Positions 1 through 7,521 of a DNA stretch of 42,843 nt are shown here, in pieces. The number at the start of each line of letters is the position of its first letter. Position 1 is the first letter of the stretch. The notes below the pieces were generated by a model, which saw only the letters and a program-made list of their open reading frames with translations, made no database searches and was not told the DNA's origin. Source of the DNA: a virus. Location: positions 1 to 42,843 of the IMG/VR virus record IMGVR_UViG_3300023700_000002. One strand, 5' to 3'. The position numbers and the translations under genes are program-made.

Positions 1-123
1 TTCGGTCGTAGTGATGAAGCGTGCGCCGAGCAATTCAAAGACTTGACCTTGCTTGTATTCTTCGGAGCCGTAAGCGCCGCGATACAGCAACTTGAAGTCG
101 CCATCTTTGAACAATCCGAGCAA
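1..123. repeat. Terminal direct repeat, left copy
   Basis: These 123 bases are identical to the last 123 bases of the window (42721-42843). The repeat lies inside one gene and joins its two halves in frame, so it is best read as the overlap left when a circular or circularly permuted genome was assembled, not as a biological terminal repeat. The true circle would be 42,720 bp. Confidence 0.95.
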
Positions 124-996
124 CTGGCGGTCGTCCAAGTAGCAGTTGTATGCACCGTTCACGTCAGGCACGTTGTTGCTGCGAAGCGTTGCAACAGCAG
201 ACAAAACGTCTTGCATGGTCAGCGTATCGGTGGACTGCAAGGCTGCAGTAGTCGCGCGTGCATTCGGACGAATGACGTAAGGAGCTACGGAAGCCACCAC
301 AGCGTTGCCGGTTGTGCCGTTTGCCACAGACACGTTGGCTGAGAAGGTCAATGTGCCGGACACGCCGTTTGGTGCGGTTGACACGTTGGTGCCATCAGCG
401 GTTGCTCCAGTCAACGTGTAGGTGCCAGCGCCAACGACCAAGGTCATTGTGTTGGAAACCGACACAGGAACCATCACGCCGTTGCTGGTGACGTATTGGA
501 AGCCGCGAATGTCATCAACAGCGATAGTCGTTGCAGGTGCGCCCAAGGTGGCCGTCACGCGAGTGTTACCACCCAAATAAGCACCGTAGAGCGCATTGCG
601 GGCCAAGCGGTCCAGCGACTGGATAGATTGGACACCATTGACTTTGGCGTTTTGCAGGAATTGCGATGCAATACCCACACGCGAAGTCACCATGTTCAGG
701 TCGATGGTGTCGCCGTACATATTGACCGCCAGCGTGTACTGTTCAACAGTCCAACCCGAGGGGGTCATGCCGTTGTCTAGGTTGGTGTTGGTCGAAGGGT
801 TCAGCGGCGTAGTGACGGGAGCCTTCAAGCCACGGCGGGTCTTGGTCAGCGTTTCACCGATTGCAGCGGGGAACACTTCGCGGTCAGCGATGGCGCGGAA
901 GCCCAAACGCGACTGGATGCCCTCTTGAAACTCGCGCTCCAAGAAGTTCTGTTGGATGATGGCCTGCAACGAGGCCGGAAAAGCTTGAATACCCAT
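1..996 (-). CDS. Major capsid protein, N-terminal part (gene continues across the circle junction)
   Basis: The ATG at 996-994 follows a strong ribosome site (GGAGG, about 8 bases upstream). The frame is open to base 1 and continues without a shift in the piece 42409-42843; the joined protein is 435 residues, the right size for a phage coat protein. This part holds residues 1-332: an N-terminal region rich in helix (GIQAFPASLQAI...), a segment with LDNGMTPSGWTVEQY near residue 80, and a beta-rich, Thr/Val/Gly-rich insertion at about 185-265 that may be an inserted surface domain. It lies directly downstream of the scaffold gene, the usual scaffold-coat order. I assign it by position, length and general similarity to HK97-fold coat proteins; no short catalytic motif exists to confirm it. 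It should assemble the icosahedral shell. Confidence 0.85.
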   Translation of the reverse strand, partial: MGIQAFPASLQAIIQQNFLEREFQEGIQSRLGFRAIADREVFPAAIGETLTKTRRGLKAPVTTPLNPSTNTNLDNGMTPSGWTVEQYTLAVNMYGDTIDLNMVTSRVGIASQFLQNAKVNGVQSIQSLDRLARNALYGAYLGGNTRVTATLGAPATTIAVDDIRGFQYVTSNGVMVPVSVSNTMTLVVGAGTYTLTGATADGTNVSTAPNGVSGTLTFSANVSVANGTTGNAVVASVAPYVIRPNARATTAALQSTDTLTMQDVLSAVATLRSNNVPDVNGAYNCYLDDRQLLGLFKDGDFKLLYRGAYGSEEYKQGQVFELLGARFITTTE

Positions 997-1073
997 TTGG
1001 GATACCTCCAAAAAATAAAGATTCGATTTTCACTTACCCGTGGAGGCCTGCTCCCGATGGTTTACGGTTGTGT

Positions 1074-1646
1074 TTAGCGACCAGCCTTTTTTAAGGCTTC
1101 GGCTTTCGCTTTGGCGTACTCTTCCTTAGACATTTCCGTCGCCTTCTTGGTCGATGGAGGGTCTTTCGGCGGTGTACTACCAGAGTGGCTTGTGTTAGCC
1201 GTACCAAAAAGGTAAGGCTTGGCCTTTTTCAATTCTTCCATGAGAGCGTCAGCGCCTTCGACTTCACCGGCTTCGTTCAACTTCACGTTGGACAAATCGG
1301 CTAGTTTTAAGCCGTCCAAGTCAACCATGCCCGCTTTCAAGGCGGCGGCTTTCAGTTCGGCGCGAATGATTCGTGCCTCTGCTGCTGTGGTCGCTTCCTT
1401 GACTTTGGATTCGGATTCTTCGGCGGCTTTCTTCGCGCGGTCTTCGGCTTCCTGAGCCTTGCGCTCGGCCTCCTGCGCTTTGGTGCGGTAGTTCGCCGAC
1501 TCGTGGCGCAATTCCTTCACGTATTCACGCGAAAACACTTCTGGCTCGGGGGGCTTGGGGGGTGGATTACCACCACCACCGCCGCCACCACCGGAACCGT
1601 CATCGTTCGCGTTTTGCAGGGGGAACATTTTTAGAAATCTAGGCAT
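1074..1646 (-). CDS. Head scaffolding protein
   Basis: A 190-residue hydrophilic protein. After a short leader come eight consecutive glycines and a Pro/Glu-rich stretch (about residues 18-37), then a long charged coiled coil (about 42-100, KAQEAERKAQEAED), a short domain with LKAGMVDLDGLKLADLSNVK (about 107-127) and a Lys/Ala-rich basic tail. This layout matches phage scaffolds of the DUF4355/GP20 type: coiled coil plus a basic C-terminus that binds coat protein. It sits between portal/nuclease and coat genes, where scaffolds are normally found. The start codon follows GAGGG with the same 13-base leader as the small terminase gene. No protease gene is evident nearby, so the scaffold may exit intact. 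Confidence 0.8.
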   Translation of the reverse strand: MPRFLKMFPLQNANDDGSGGGGGGGGNPPPKPPEPEVFSREYVKELRHESANYRTKAQEAERKAQEAEDRAKKAAEESESKVKEATTAAEARIIRAELKAAALKAGMVDLDGLKLADLSNVKLNEAGEVEGADALMEELKKAKPYLFGTANTSHSGSTPPKDPPSTKKATEMSKEEYAKAKAEALKKAGR

Positions 1647-1661
1647 CTGGCCCTCTCATGG

Positions 1662-1709
1662 AAAAAAACAGGCATCAAGCCTGTCGGTTGTGTTCCGGCA
1701 TCAAGCCGG
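1662..1709 (-). terminator. Intrinsic terminator with duplicated hairpin, after the PLD gene
   Basis: Reading the minus strand, a stem CCGGC/GCCGG (1709-1695) is followed by ACAGGC-TTGAT-GCCTGT (1684-1668) and then seven T residues. Both hairpins have the same loop TTGAT and look like a duplication. The second is a canonical rho-independent terminator between the PLD nuclease gene and the scaffold gene; late transcription must read through it or restart beyond it. Confidence 0.85.
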
Positions 1710-1716
1710 GGGGAAA

Positions 1717-2226
1717 TCATTGTTTTACGCTATGCGATTTGTGCCTTTGAAAATCAGCTTCGTAAATCGCGGCACCTTGTGTGCTGTGGCAAACAAGCGC
1801 GTTTTCGCCGTTGCTATTTTCAGCAGAATTTGTGTAATTGAACGAGCCGTTCTCAATCAATGCACCATCCACAATCATCACTTTGTTGTGTGCAATGGCA
1901 TGGGTTGCATCAATCCATACTGGAATGCCTGCCTTAATCAGGTCTGGCATCTTGCTCGATGGTGCTGTTTTATTGCTGCGGTCAAGAACCACCAGCACTT
2001 CGGCACCGCGAGCATGTGCGCGAATCAGTGCATCGGTAATCGGCTGACTGGTGAAGCCATAGGCCAAAACGTGGACGCTTGACTTAGTGCCGTCCACAAT
2101 CTGCACCACAGCCTCAGTAGCGCCGCCTTTTGGGGAAAAATGCACATCGCAGCCACTGGCATCGACACTGAACGACGCAGCAAAAACCGACTGACAGAAG
2201 GCCAGTAAGAAAAACAGCTTTTTCAT
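1717..2226 (-). CDS. Exported phospholipase D-family nuclease (Nuc-like)
   Basis: A 169-residue protein with a Sec signal peptide (MKKLFFLLAFCQSVFAA, cut near residue 17) and one PLD/HKD motif: H113-x-K115-x4-D120 followed by GSFN (127-130). Single-HKD proteins of this size belong to the Nuc/EndA endonuclease group, which act as dimers on DNA or RNA without metal; they were first known from conjugative plasmids. The ATG at 2226 has AGGAG six bases upstream and follows the portal stop by three bases, so it is translationally linked to portal. A strong terminator follows. A secreted nuclease between portal and scaffold is unusual: it may cleave incoming or released DNA in the periplasm (superinfection control) or scavenge nucleotides. 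Family assignment is firm, the role is not. Confidence 0.85.
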   Translation of the reverse strand: MKKLFFLLAFCQSVFAASFSVDASGCDVHFSPKGGATEAVVQIVDGTKSSVHVLAYGFTSQPITDALIRAHARGAEVLVVLDRSNKTAPSSKMPDLIKAGIPVWIDATHAIAHNKVMIVDGALIENGSFNYTNSAENSNGENALVCHSTQGAAIYEADFQRHKSHSVKQ

Positions 2227-2229
2227 CAA

Positions 2230-3669
2230 TTACTCCTGAATGTTGATCTTCTTCTGCGCGTCGGCTTCACGCGCCACCAGTTCGGCAGCAGCCAACGCAG
2301 CCTCGGCCTCAACATCTTCAATGTCGTAGTCGGCGGCGATCACCTTCAAAGCCGTCTGACGACTGATGACACCGGCATCGATCAAGATGCGCAGTGTAGT
2401 CGCTGTCTGTTGCTTATCTGATGCCGTGGGTTGGTACCAAGCAGGCCAGCGCAAGGCGATTTGCGTGCTCGATTCAAATTTGCCGACCTTGGTTCCGTCC
2501 TTGTAGGTCAAGGGCAACTTGTCCGAGGCCTTGATGACCATCATCAGCAGTTGACGCAACGCGCCTTCGCCGTAGCTGATGCGCAGCTTGTCCGCGAGCC
2601 ACACGAGTGACTGGTTCATCAACTCCATCGCGCGACCGGATTGCGCCGCGCTGATCTTGTCAGCGTTGGCGCGGTTGCCATGCATGGTTTCCAAAGCCAA
2701 CTCGCGCAGCTTGGTCACGTATTCCATGACCGCTTCGATTGCGGTGCCGTTGATTTCGAGCAACTTGGCGTCACCCTCGGCACTTACCTTGATGGCGTTG
2801 GAGGCAGAGCGCACCATGGTGCCGTCAGAGAACGCGGGTTCTTTGATCAACAGCGTGGGGTCAGCCGAGTATTTCAGACCGCGACCGGCTTGCGAAAGCT
2901 GATAGTCAATCTCGATGCTGGTATCAACCGCCTCGTTGGGGAACGTGCAAGCGCCGTCGATAGCGTCGCCACCTGGCAGGTTCTTGACCCACACAACGGG
3001 TACGAAACCGAGCGCGTGGTTGACGGTGCGCGGCGTATCAATGGCTGGCACAGCCTGCTCGTCGTTGACCTTCCAAGGCAAGAACCACGTTTCCGAGTTC
3101 TCATCCCAGACGCGGCGAAACCAATACTCGGTGTTGTCGTTGTCCACCGCATAGCCCAAGGCTTTCAGGGTGGAACCCTTGACCTTGTATTGCTCGGTCA
3201 CGCTCTCTAGCGTGTCGGGGGCCTTGTCCTTCCATGTGGGCGTCAGGTACGCGGTGTCCATCGCATCGAAGAACACGCGCCCATCGAGCACACGGAACAG
3301 AATAGCCACTGAGCCAACGCTACCGCGCGTGGCGGCGTCCACCATCAACTCGTTGAGCTTGGTTTCTTTGATCAGCCGTTGCAGCGCTTCACGCACTTTT
3401 TCGTCGGCGTCAACGTCTGGGAAATGGCCTTCTGAGAACAGAAGAGACACGGAGTCATCCACCACGAGCTTGCACAGGCCGTAGCGTACGGACGGGCGGC
3501 GCTCGCGAAGCGGGATGTATTCGCCTGCCGGACTTTTTTCGTCGTGAAATGCATACGGCAGGTTGTCGTAAATCTCGCCGCGCAATACCCGCGTCAGGAT
3601 TGACAGCCGGTACGTGCGCTCCGGCAGGTCTTTATCCTTCGGAAAGGTGGTTTGCAGCGTCTTAAACAT
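2230..3669 (-). CDS. Portal protein
   Basis: A 479-residue protein located directly downstream of the large terminase (stop and start adjoin at 3669/3670). Length and order fit the SPP1 gp6-type portal family, which forms a twelve-subunit ring at one capsid vertex and is the DNA entry point for the terminase motor. Visible features: charged N-terminal region with LRGEIYDNLPYAF (about 30-42), a middle segment rich in acidic and aromatic residues, a helix-forming region around ETMHGNRANADKISAAQSGR (about 329-348) and a C-terminal alanine-rich helix. The ATG at 3669-3667 is used. No unusual composition. Identification rests mainly on context and size. Confidence 0.85.
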   Translation of the reverse strand: MFKTLQTTFPKDKDLPERTYRLSILTRVLRGEIYDNLPYAFHDEKSPAGEYIPLRERRPSVRYGLCKLVVDDSVSLLFSEGHFPDVDADEKVREALQRLIKETKLNELMVDAATRGSVGSVAILFRVLDGRVFFDAMDTAYLTPTWKDKAPDTLESVTEQYKVKGSTLKALGYAVDNDNTEYWFRRVWDENSETWFLPWKVNDEQAVPAIDTPRTVNHALGFVPVVWVKNLPGGDAIDGACTFPNEAVDTSIEIDYQLSQAGRGLKYSADPTLLIKEPAFSDGTMVRSASNAIKVSAEGDAKLLEINGTAIEAVMEYVTKLRELALETMHGNRANADKISAAQSGRAMELMNQSLVWLADKLRISYGEGALRQLLMMVIKASDKLPLTYKDGTKVGKFESSTQIALRWPAWYQPTASDKQQTATTLRILIDAGVISRQTALKVIAADYDIEDVEAEAALAAAELVAREADAQKKINIQE

Positions 3670-4956
3670 TTATCGAGCCATGTGAATGATTTGTGTGCCA
3701 TGCGTTGCGACAGGCCTCACGATAGGCCAGCGGAAATGCACGAAATACCCAAGCGCATCTGGCGCGTGATCTTTACCGGCGGTCTTGTCAGGGTCGCCGT
3801 TTTGGTCATAGACCTGCTGTTCTAAGCACTCCGTCAAAACAGGACAGTTGCGCGTGTTCACCAACAGACTGCGAACACCTTTGGCGTTCAGGACAGCGGC
3901 ATTAACCGCCGCCACGCGGTCTTTCACAGCAGGGTTGGTGCTATTCGCGCAGATTGTAAGTCCGGCATCCTTCATGATTTGCAGGTCAGACAAAGCGGCG
4001 TTAACCGACTTGTGCCCTTGCCCGCTTGCATCGGGGTAGACCGTGACGTGGTGGCCTTGCGACTTGTAGCGGTCAACCAGCTTCTTCGCCATGTCTGGCG
4101 TGTCACGCATTCCGGTCAACTCAGCCACGATCACGGGCTTGTTGTCACGAATCACGCCGACCATTGCCGTGCAGTTGTAGACGTTGAAGTCAACGCCCAC
4201 ATGCACAGGCTCGCCGTGTTGCAACTCAGCGTCGGTGTGGTTCAGCGCCCGTGAAAACTCGGGGTAAACCGCGCCGCTTGTCAGGTTGACGAATTCCCCG
4301 TTGAGGTACGCGTCAATCAGTTGCGGCGGGTATGAAGCCAGCAGCGACGGAATGTAGTCAGCGGGAAGGAATCGCTCGTTTTCGTAGGTGCTGGCCTGAA
4401 TCAGGCCGTACATCTTGCGAAGGTCGGGCTTTTCGTTTGGCAGCTTATAAAACTGCTCGTAGACGAACTTGAACCCCTCGGGAGTCGTTGCAACGTCGAT
4501 GCCGTTGCGCAGCCCGTCCACGTTGTAGCGCATACGCGCAATGATCTTGCGCCAAGAAAGCTTCGCCTTCTCGTGCTTCATCACGTCCAACTCGTCAACC
4601 AGCGCATTGCCGATCTTGAAGCCCACGATTTGCTCGGGATGGTCCATCGACCGGCAAATCACCGTGCCACGCGACCGGTTGCCGTCAAAGAAGTGAACCT
4701 CTTTGTTCGACTGGTTGATCTTGACGCGCAGGCCCATGCCTGCGGCGACTTCCTCAATCGTCGGGTAAAAAATATCCCGAATCTGTGGATAAGTCGGCGC
4801 GAAGTAGCCTTGGTTGATGCGCGGGTGTGCCCACAAGTGCTCGCAGATCGCAGTGCTGCCCACCCATGTCTTGCCGGAGCCGAACCCGCCTACATAGGCG
4901 CGGAACTTGTGGGGCAGTTGAAGGAATTGGGCCTGCGGTCTAGTCAGCGTCGGCAT
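3670..4956 (-). CDS. terL: Terminase large subunit (packaging ATPase/nuclease)
   Basis: A 428-residue DNA packaging motor. The N-terminal ATPase has Walker A GGFGSGKT (residues 23-30), Walker B ALVDELD (118-124) and coupling motif TTPEGF (157-162). The C-terminal RNase H-fold nuclease shows the expected acidic residues in GVDF (D256), YPDASG (D309) and HAPDALGY near the C-terminus. It cuts concatemeric DNA and drives it through the portal. It overlaps the small terminase gene by 17 bases, and the portal gene follows immediately. All key motifs appear intact. The sequence alone does not show whether packaging is headful or cos; the assembly circularising inside the coat gene is compatible with a permuted headful genome. 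Confidence 0.95.
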   Translation of the reverse strand: MPTLTRPQAQFLQLPHKFRAYVGGFGSGKTWVGSTAICEHLWAHPRINQGYFAPTYPQIRDIFYPTIEEVAAGMGLRVKINQSNKEVHFFDGNRSRGTVICRSMDHPEQIVGFKIGNALVDELDVMKHEKAKLSWRKIIARMRYNVDGLRNGIDVATTPEGFKFVYEQFYKLPNEKPDLRKMYGLIQASTYENERFLPADYIPSLLASYPPQLIDAYLNGEFVNLTSGAVYPEFSRALNHTDAELQHGEPVHVGVDFNVYNCTAMVGVIRDNKPVIVAELTGMRDTPDMAKKLVDRYKSQGHHVTVYPDASGQGHKSVNAALSDLQIMKDAGLTICANSTNPAVKDRVAAVNAAVLNAKGVRSLLVNTRNCPVLTECLEQQVYDQNGDPDKTAGKDHAPDALGYFVHFRWPIVRPVATHGTQIIHMAR

Positions 4957-5485
4957 CTGCTGACTTTCTGCCGTCCACCACGTTGTACGTGAAGGTCTTG
5001 GATTCTGGCGTTACATCCAAATCATCGTCAGCGCCCTTGCGCTCCAACTCGGCGCGTGTGCGCTCAAGCGATTCGATGCGGGCCGTTACTGAATCAATGA
5101 TCTTGGTGTAGTCGCGGCGCTTGAGTGTTACCTCTTTGGCGACCGTGCTCGGGCCACCGCCTTGGCGTTGAGTGACCGAATCAAGCTCGGGCTTGTTGGC
5201 ACTCTCTTCCTCGGCCTTCAAAGCCCGCGCCAATCGGATGCGCATCAAACGCAACTCGTCGTCTACGCGTCCGAGTTCAAGCGCGTCAAACGCCTCTTGT
5301 TCTTCGGGTGTGAGAAATTGGCTGTAGATGCTCCCCGGCTTCGCGGCGTTCTTGTTGCCTACGGCTGGTTTCTTTGGGCCGGTACTTGCACCCCCGTGCA
5401 GCTTGCAGCGTTTCTTCCCCTCCATGGGTGCCTTCTTACAAGGCTCACCGCTGCGTGTCTTGGCCCCGCATGATTTTTCGGGCAT
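4940..5485 (-). CDS. Terminase small subunit-like DNA-binding protein
   Basis: A 181-residue protein. The N-terminus has a cysteine/histidine cluster (C6, C16 and CKLHGG near 27-32) followed by a Gly/Lys/Asn-rich basic stretch (GASTGPKKPAVGNKNAAK), the HGG-type start seen in many phage proteins encoded just before TerL. A central helical domain contains FLTPEEQEAFDALELGRVD and RLMRIRLARAL (about 58-90), typical of small terminases that recognise pac/cos DNA and regulate the large subunit. The C-terminus is charged and likely coiled. The start follows GGAGGG with a leader also found before the scaffold gene. First gene of the structural series; family assignment is moderately sure. Confidence 0.75.
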   Translation of the reverse strand: MPEKSCGAKTRSGEPCKKAPMEGKKRCKLHGGASTGPKKPAVGNKNAAKPGSIYSQFLTPEEQEAFDALELGRVDDELRLMRIRLARALKAEEESANKPELDSVTQRQGGGPSTVAKEVTLKRRDYTKIIDSVTARIESLERTRAELERKGADDDLDVTPESKTFTYNVVDGRKSADADAD

Positions 5486-5677
5486 CTGGCCCTCCGTTCA
5501 TCGGGTTGGTTTTTTGAAAATCGACCAAGTCTGAATCGAAATCCGTTCAATCCTTACTTGGCCTTGATGTTTGTTTGTCGCTTTTCGTCGTTTTCCGTGA
5601 AGAAAATCGGGATTCTCACTTGAACCAATGCGGCAGTCATACCAAGATGCGCATAAGCCCAAAACAAGGAAAACCAC

Positions 5678-5902
5678 ATGCGAACAAAACTCTCAGTCGT
5701 AAAAGACCACATGGCCTCACAGCGTTGGCAGGACGCCATACGCATTGCGGCGCGATTCCCTCAGCTTGGGGAGCAGCGCAGCGCCATTCTTGACGCCCAC
5801 ACCGCTTACACCAACCCGCGCTGGTCGCTCGGGCTTGGTCATGACCTAGCGGCGTTGAAGGAAGCCGGTCGGCTAGCCCTCATCGCCCGCTTCGGCGAAT
5901 AA
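5678..5902 (+). CDS. Small conserved phage protein, plus strand, unknown function
   Basis: A 74-residue protein starting at the ATG after AAGGA (7-base spacing). It reads as a compact helical protein (KDHMASQRWQDAIRIAARFP, then HTAYTNPRW near 46-54). I recognise this as a type of small protein common in proteobacterial phages near terminase or methylase genes, but know no function. It stands alone on the plus strand between two minus-strand genes and its last 30 bases overlap the 3' end of the methyltransferase gene. Any transcript would be antisense to the methyltransferase end and then to its coding region. No convincing promoter was seen upstream. Confidence 0.7.
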   Translation: MRTKLSVVKDHMASQRWQDAIRIAARFPQLGEQRSAILDAHTAYTNPRWSLGLGHDLAALKEAGRLALIARFGE

Positions 5903-7291
5903 TTCCTCATCAATCTCAACGTCCCCGCACGCTTCGACGGCCTTCTTCGGGTCGCCCTTGCAGAAAACGAGAATGTTTTGATGCGTTTTGCCTAGCTTTC
6001 GGCTGGCGCTGAATTGCTTTCCTGCGCGGATTGGCAGGCTACCTGCCACCGTCACAAGGATGGCTTCGTTGTAGTAGTCCAACCCGGCATCACGGAAGGC
6101 CTGCACGGTGTCGCCGATGAAATCGTAATACGCCCCGCGCTTGTCTCTCACCTCGCCCACCACAAAGCAGGCGAAGCGGTCAGGCTTCAACAGGCTGCAG
6201 GTCTTGTGGATGATCTGAAGGTAGGCGTCCCGAAATTCGGGGTAGTCCAACGTCGAAAGGTCTGCCGGGTCGTCCGAGTAGACCTCAAGGTCTGCATACG
6301 GCGGGCAGGAAAACACGAAGTCGGCCTGCGTGCCCTTGCACAGCTTGTCGATGTTGCGTGAGTCGCCGGTAATCCATACCGGCTGAATCTCTTGGCACAG
6401 GCTCGCGGCTTGCACCCGGTTGGCCTCAACCTGCTCATCGCGCAGGTCAACGCCGATGTATTCGCGGCCCAACTTGGCGGCGACGATGCCACGCACGCTG
6501 CCACCGGCAAACGGGTCAAGCACCAAGCCACTCGGCGGGCAAAACCAACGGTAGGCAACCTCGCACAACGTGGGGTCGAAGATGCTGGTGCCCTTCTGAA
6601 CGATTGCGTCCGGTCGGGCCTCGACAAACTCAGCCCATGTGACCTCGCGGCCCACCTTGGCCTCGTATTCGTTTTTCGCGCGGTAGGTGGCTGGCGGTTG
6701 CGACGATACCGAGAACGTCAGCGTTTCATCGCGCCCAACCTCGGAGCGCAGCCCCATGTCTATCCAGCCGCGCTTTCGGTCTTGCCACCAGCCTTCGCGG
6801 GCGTTGAGCACGGAAAACGGCGGTATCAGGAAGCGGTCAGACAGGCTCACACCATCGCCGAAGCCCTCGGCCCCAACGCTGTTGAGCAAGTCGTCTAGTT
6901 CTTCCTGCGAAAAGCCGATCAGGTCAATGTCGAAGCCCTCGGCCTGCAGGTCGCCCAACTCAAGCGCCAGCAATTCTTCATCCCACCCGGCGTTCAGCGC
7001 CAATTTGTTGTCGGCGATTATGTAGGCACGTTTCTGCGCCTCGCTCATGCCTTCCAGTTGGATGCAGGGCACCTGCTCGATGCCGAGCTTACGTGCGGCA
7101 AGAACTCGCCCATGTCCGGCGATGATGCCGTTGCCGCCATCGATGAGCACCGGATTCGTCCAGCCCCATTCCTTGACACTCGCGGCGATCTGCGCGATTT
7201 GCGCGTCTGAATGCATCCGGGCGTTTTTGGCAAACGGAATCAGCGACTCGACGGCGCGGTATTCAATGACTAGCCCGCTGGCTTCTGTCAT
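5873..7291 (-). CDS. ParB-domain DNA methyltransferase (N4/N6 type)
   Basis: A 472-residue fusion. Residues about 11-105 are a ParB/Srx-like nuclease-fold domain (NPVLIDGGNGIIAGHGRVLA, then KRAYIIADNKLAL). The C-terminal part is an AdoMet-dependent methylase with DPFAGGS (259-265) and CPPY (329-332, in place of DPPY or NPPY). Such proteins methylate adenine-N6 or cytosine-N4 in phage DNA, often to escape host restriction. The cysteine in CPPY is less common than Asp/Asn/Ser. The ATG at 7291 is preferred; a TTG at 7312 in the same frame lies right at a terminator T-run. Two intrinsic terminators precede the gene, so its expression likely depends on antitermination or an adjacent promoter. Confidence 0.9.
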   Translation of the reverse strand: MTEASGLVIEYRAVESLIPFAKNARMHSDAQIAQIAASVKEWGWTNPVLIDGGNGIIAGHGRVLAARKLGIEQVPCIQLEGMSEAQKRAYIIADNKLALNAGWDEELLALELGDLQAEGFDIDLIGFSQEELDDLLNSVGAEGFGDGVSLSDRFLIPPFSVLNAREGWWQDRKRGWIDMGLRSEVGRDETLTFSVSSQPPATYRAKNEYEAKVGREVTWAEFVEARPDAIVQKGTSIFDPTLCEVAYRWFCPPSGLVLDPFAGGSVRGIVAAKLGREYIGVDLRDEQVEANRVQAASLCQEIQPVWITGDSRNIDKLCKGTQADFVFSCPPYADLEVYSDDPADLSTLDYPEFRDAYLQIIHKTCSLLKPDRFACFVVGEVRDKRGAYYDFIGDTVQAFRDAGLDYYNEAILVTVAGSLPIRAGKQFSASRKLGKTHQNILVFCKGDPKKAVEACGDVEIDEELFAEAGDEG

Positions 7292-7310
7292 GCGTGCGGT
7301 TGAAACCCTC

Positions 7311-7344
7311 AAAAAAATACCCGAGCAGCGTTAGCCACTCGGGT
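7311..7344 (-). terminator. Intrinsic terminator just upstream of the methyltransferase
   Basis: On the minus strand ACCCGAG (7344-7338), a 12-base loop, CTCGGGT (7325-7319), then A and seven T residues (7317-7311). It ends only about 20 bases before the methyltransferase ATG. It is the second of two terminators in a row and may act as an attenuator or antitermination target. Confidence 0.8.
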
Positions 7345-7364
7345 AAATCACCCTCAGGAGACAC

Positions 7365-7406
7365 ATGAAAAACCACGAAACACAACAAAAGCCACGGTAC
7401 AAATGA
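7365..7406 (+). CDS. Possible 13-residue leader-type ORF
   Basis: An ATG placed four bases after CTCAGGAG, the same ribosome site used by several real genes of this phage, opens a 13-codon frame (MKNHETQQKPRYK) that stops right before the hairpin at 7409-7430. It lies on the plus strand between two minus-strand terminators. The match to the phage's own ribosome site is the only support; no plus-strand promoter was identified with confidence. Confidence 0.25.
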   Translation: MKNHETQQKPRYK

Positions 7407-7430
7407 AAAAGCCGCCTGTTGAGGCGGCTT
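7406..7430 (-). terminator. Strong intrinsic terminator after the Q-position gene
   Basis: Nine-base stem AAGCCGCCT/AGGCGGCTT (7430-7422 and 7417-7409) with a four-base loop; on the minus strand it runs into five T residues (7410-7406). It would end transcription coming from the early operon or from the candidate promoter at 7488-7460. On the plus strand the tail is poor. Confidence 0.85.
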
Positions 7431-7459
7431 ATTCGGTACTGATGGCTAGAGTGACATAA

Positions 7460-7488
7460 ACGATAACACCTTGTATCAAAAGCGGCAA
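7460..7488 (-). promoter_or_regulatory. Candidate late promoter (PR'-like)
   Basis: Minus strand: TTGCCG (7488-7483), 17-base spacer, TATCGT (7465-7460). The start would be near 7452, with the two terminators directly downstream. This order (Q-like gene, promoter, terminator, late genes) is that of lambda PR'/tR'. The boxes are imperfect, so this is inferred mostly from position. Confidence 0.45.
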
Positions 7489-7521
7489 GGCCTCAGAGCG
7501 AATAAAAACAACCATGAAATG

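Noticed and set aside
1555-1600. Glycine-codon run in the scaffold gene as a phase-variable repeat
   Set aside because: It is a GGN run with mixed third bases and in-frame multiples of three, so slippage would not switch the gene off.
5554-5745. Small minus-strand frame with a hydrophobic stretch before the small terminase gene
   Set aside because: A possible ATG at 5679 overlaps the start of the better supported plus-strand gene at 5678, and there is no good ribosome site; it more likely represents the late leader.
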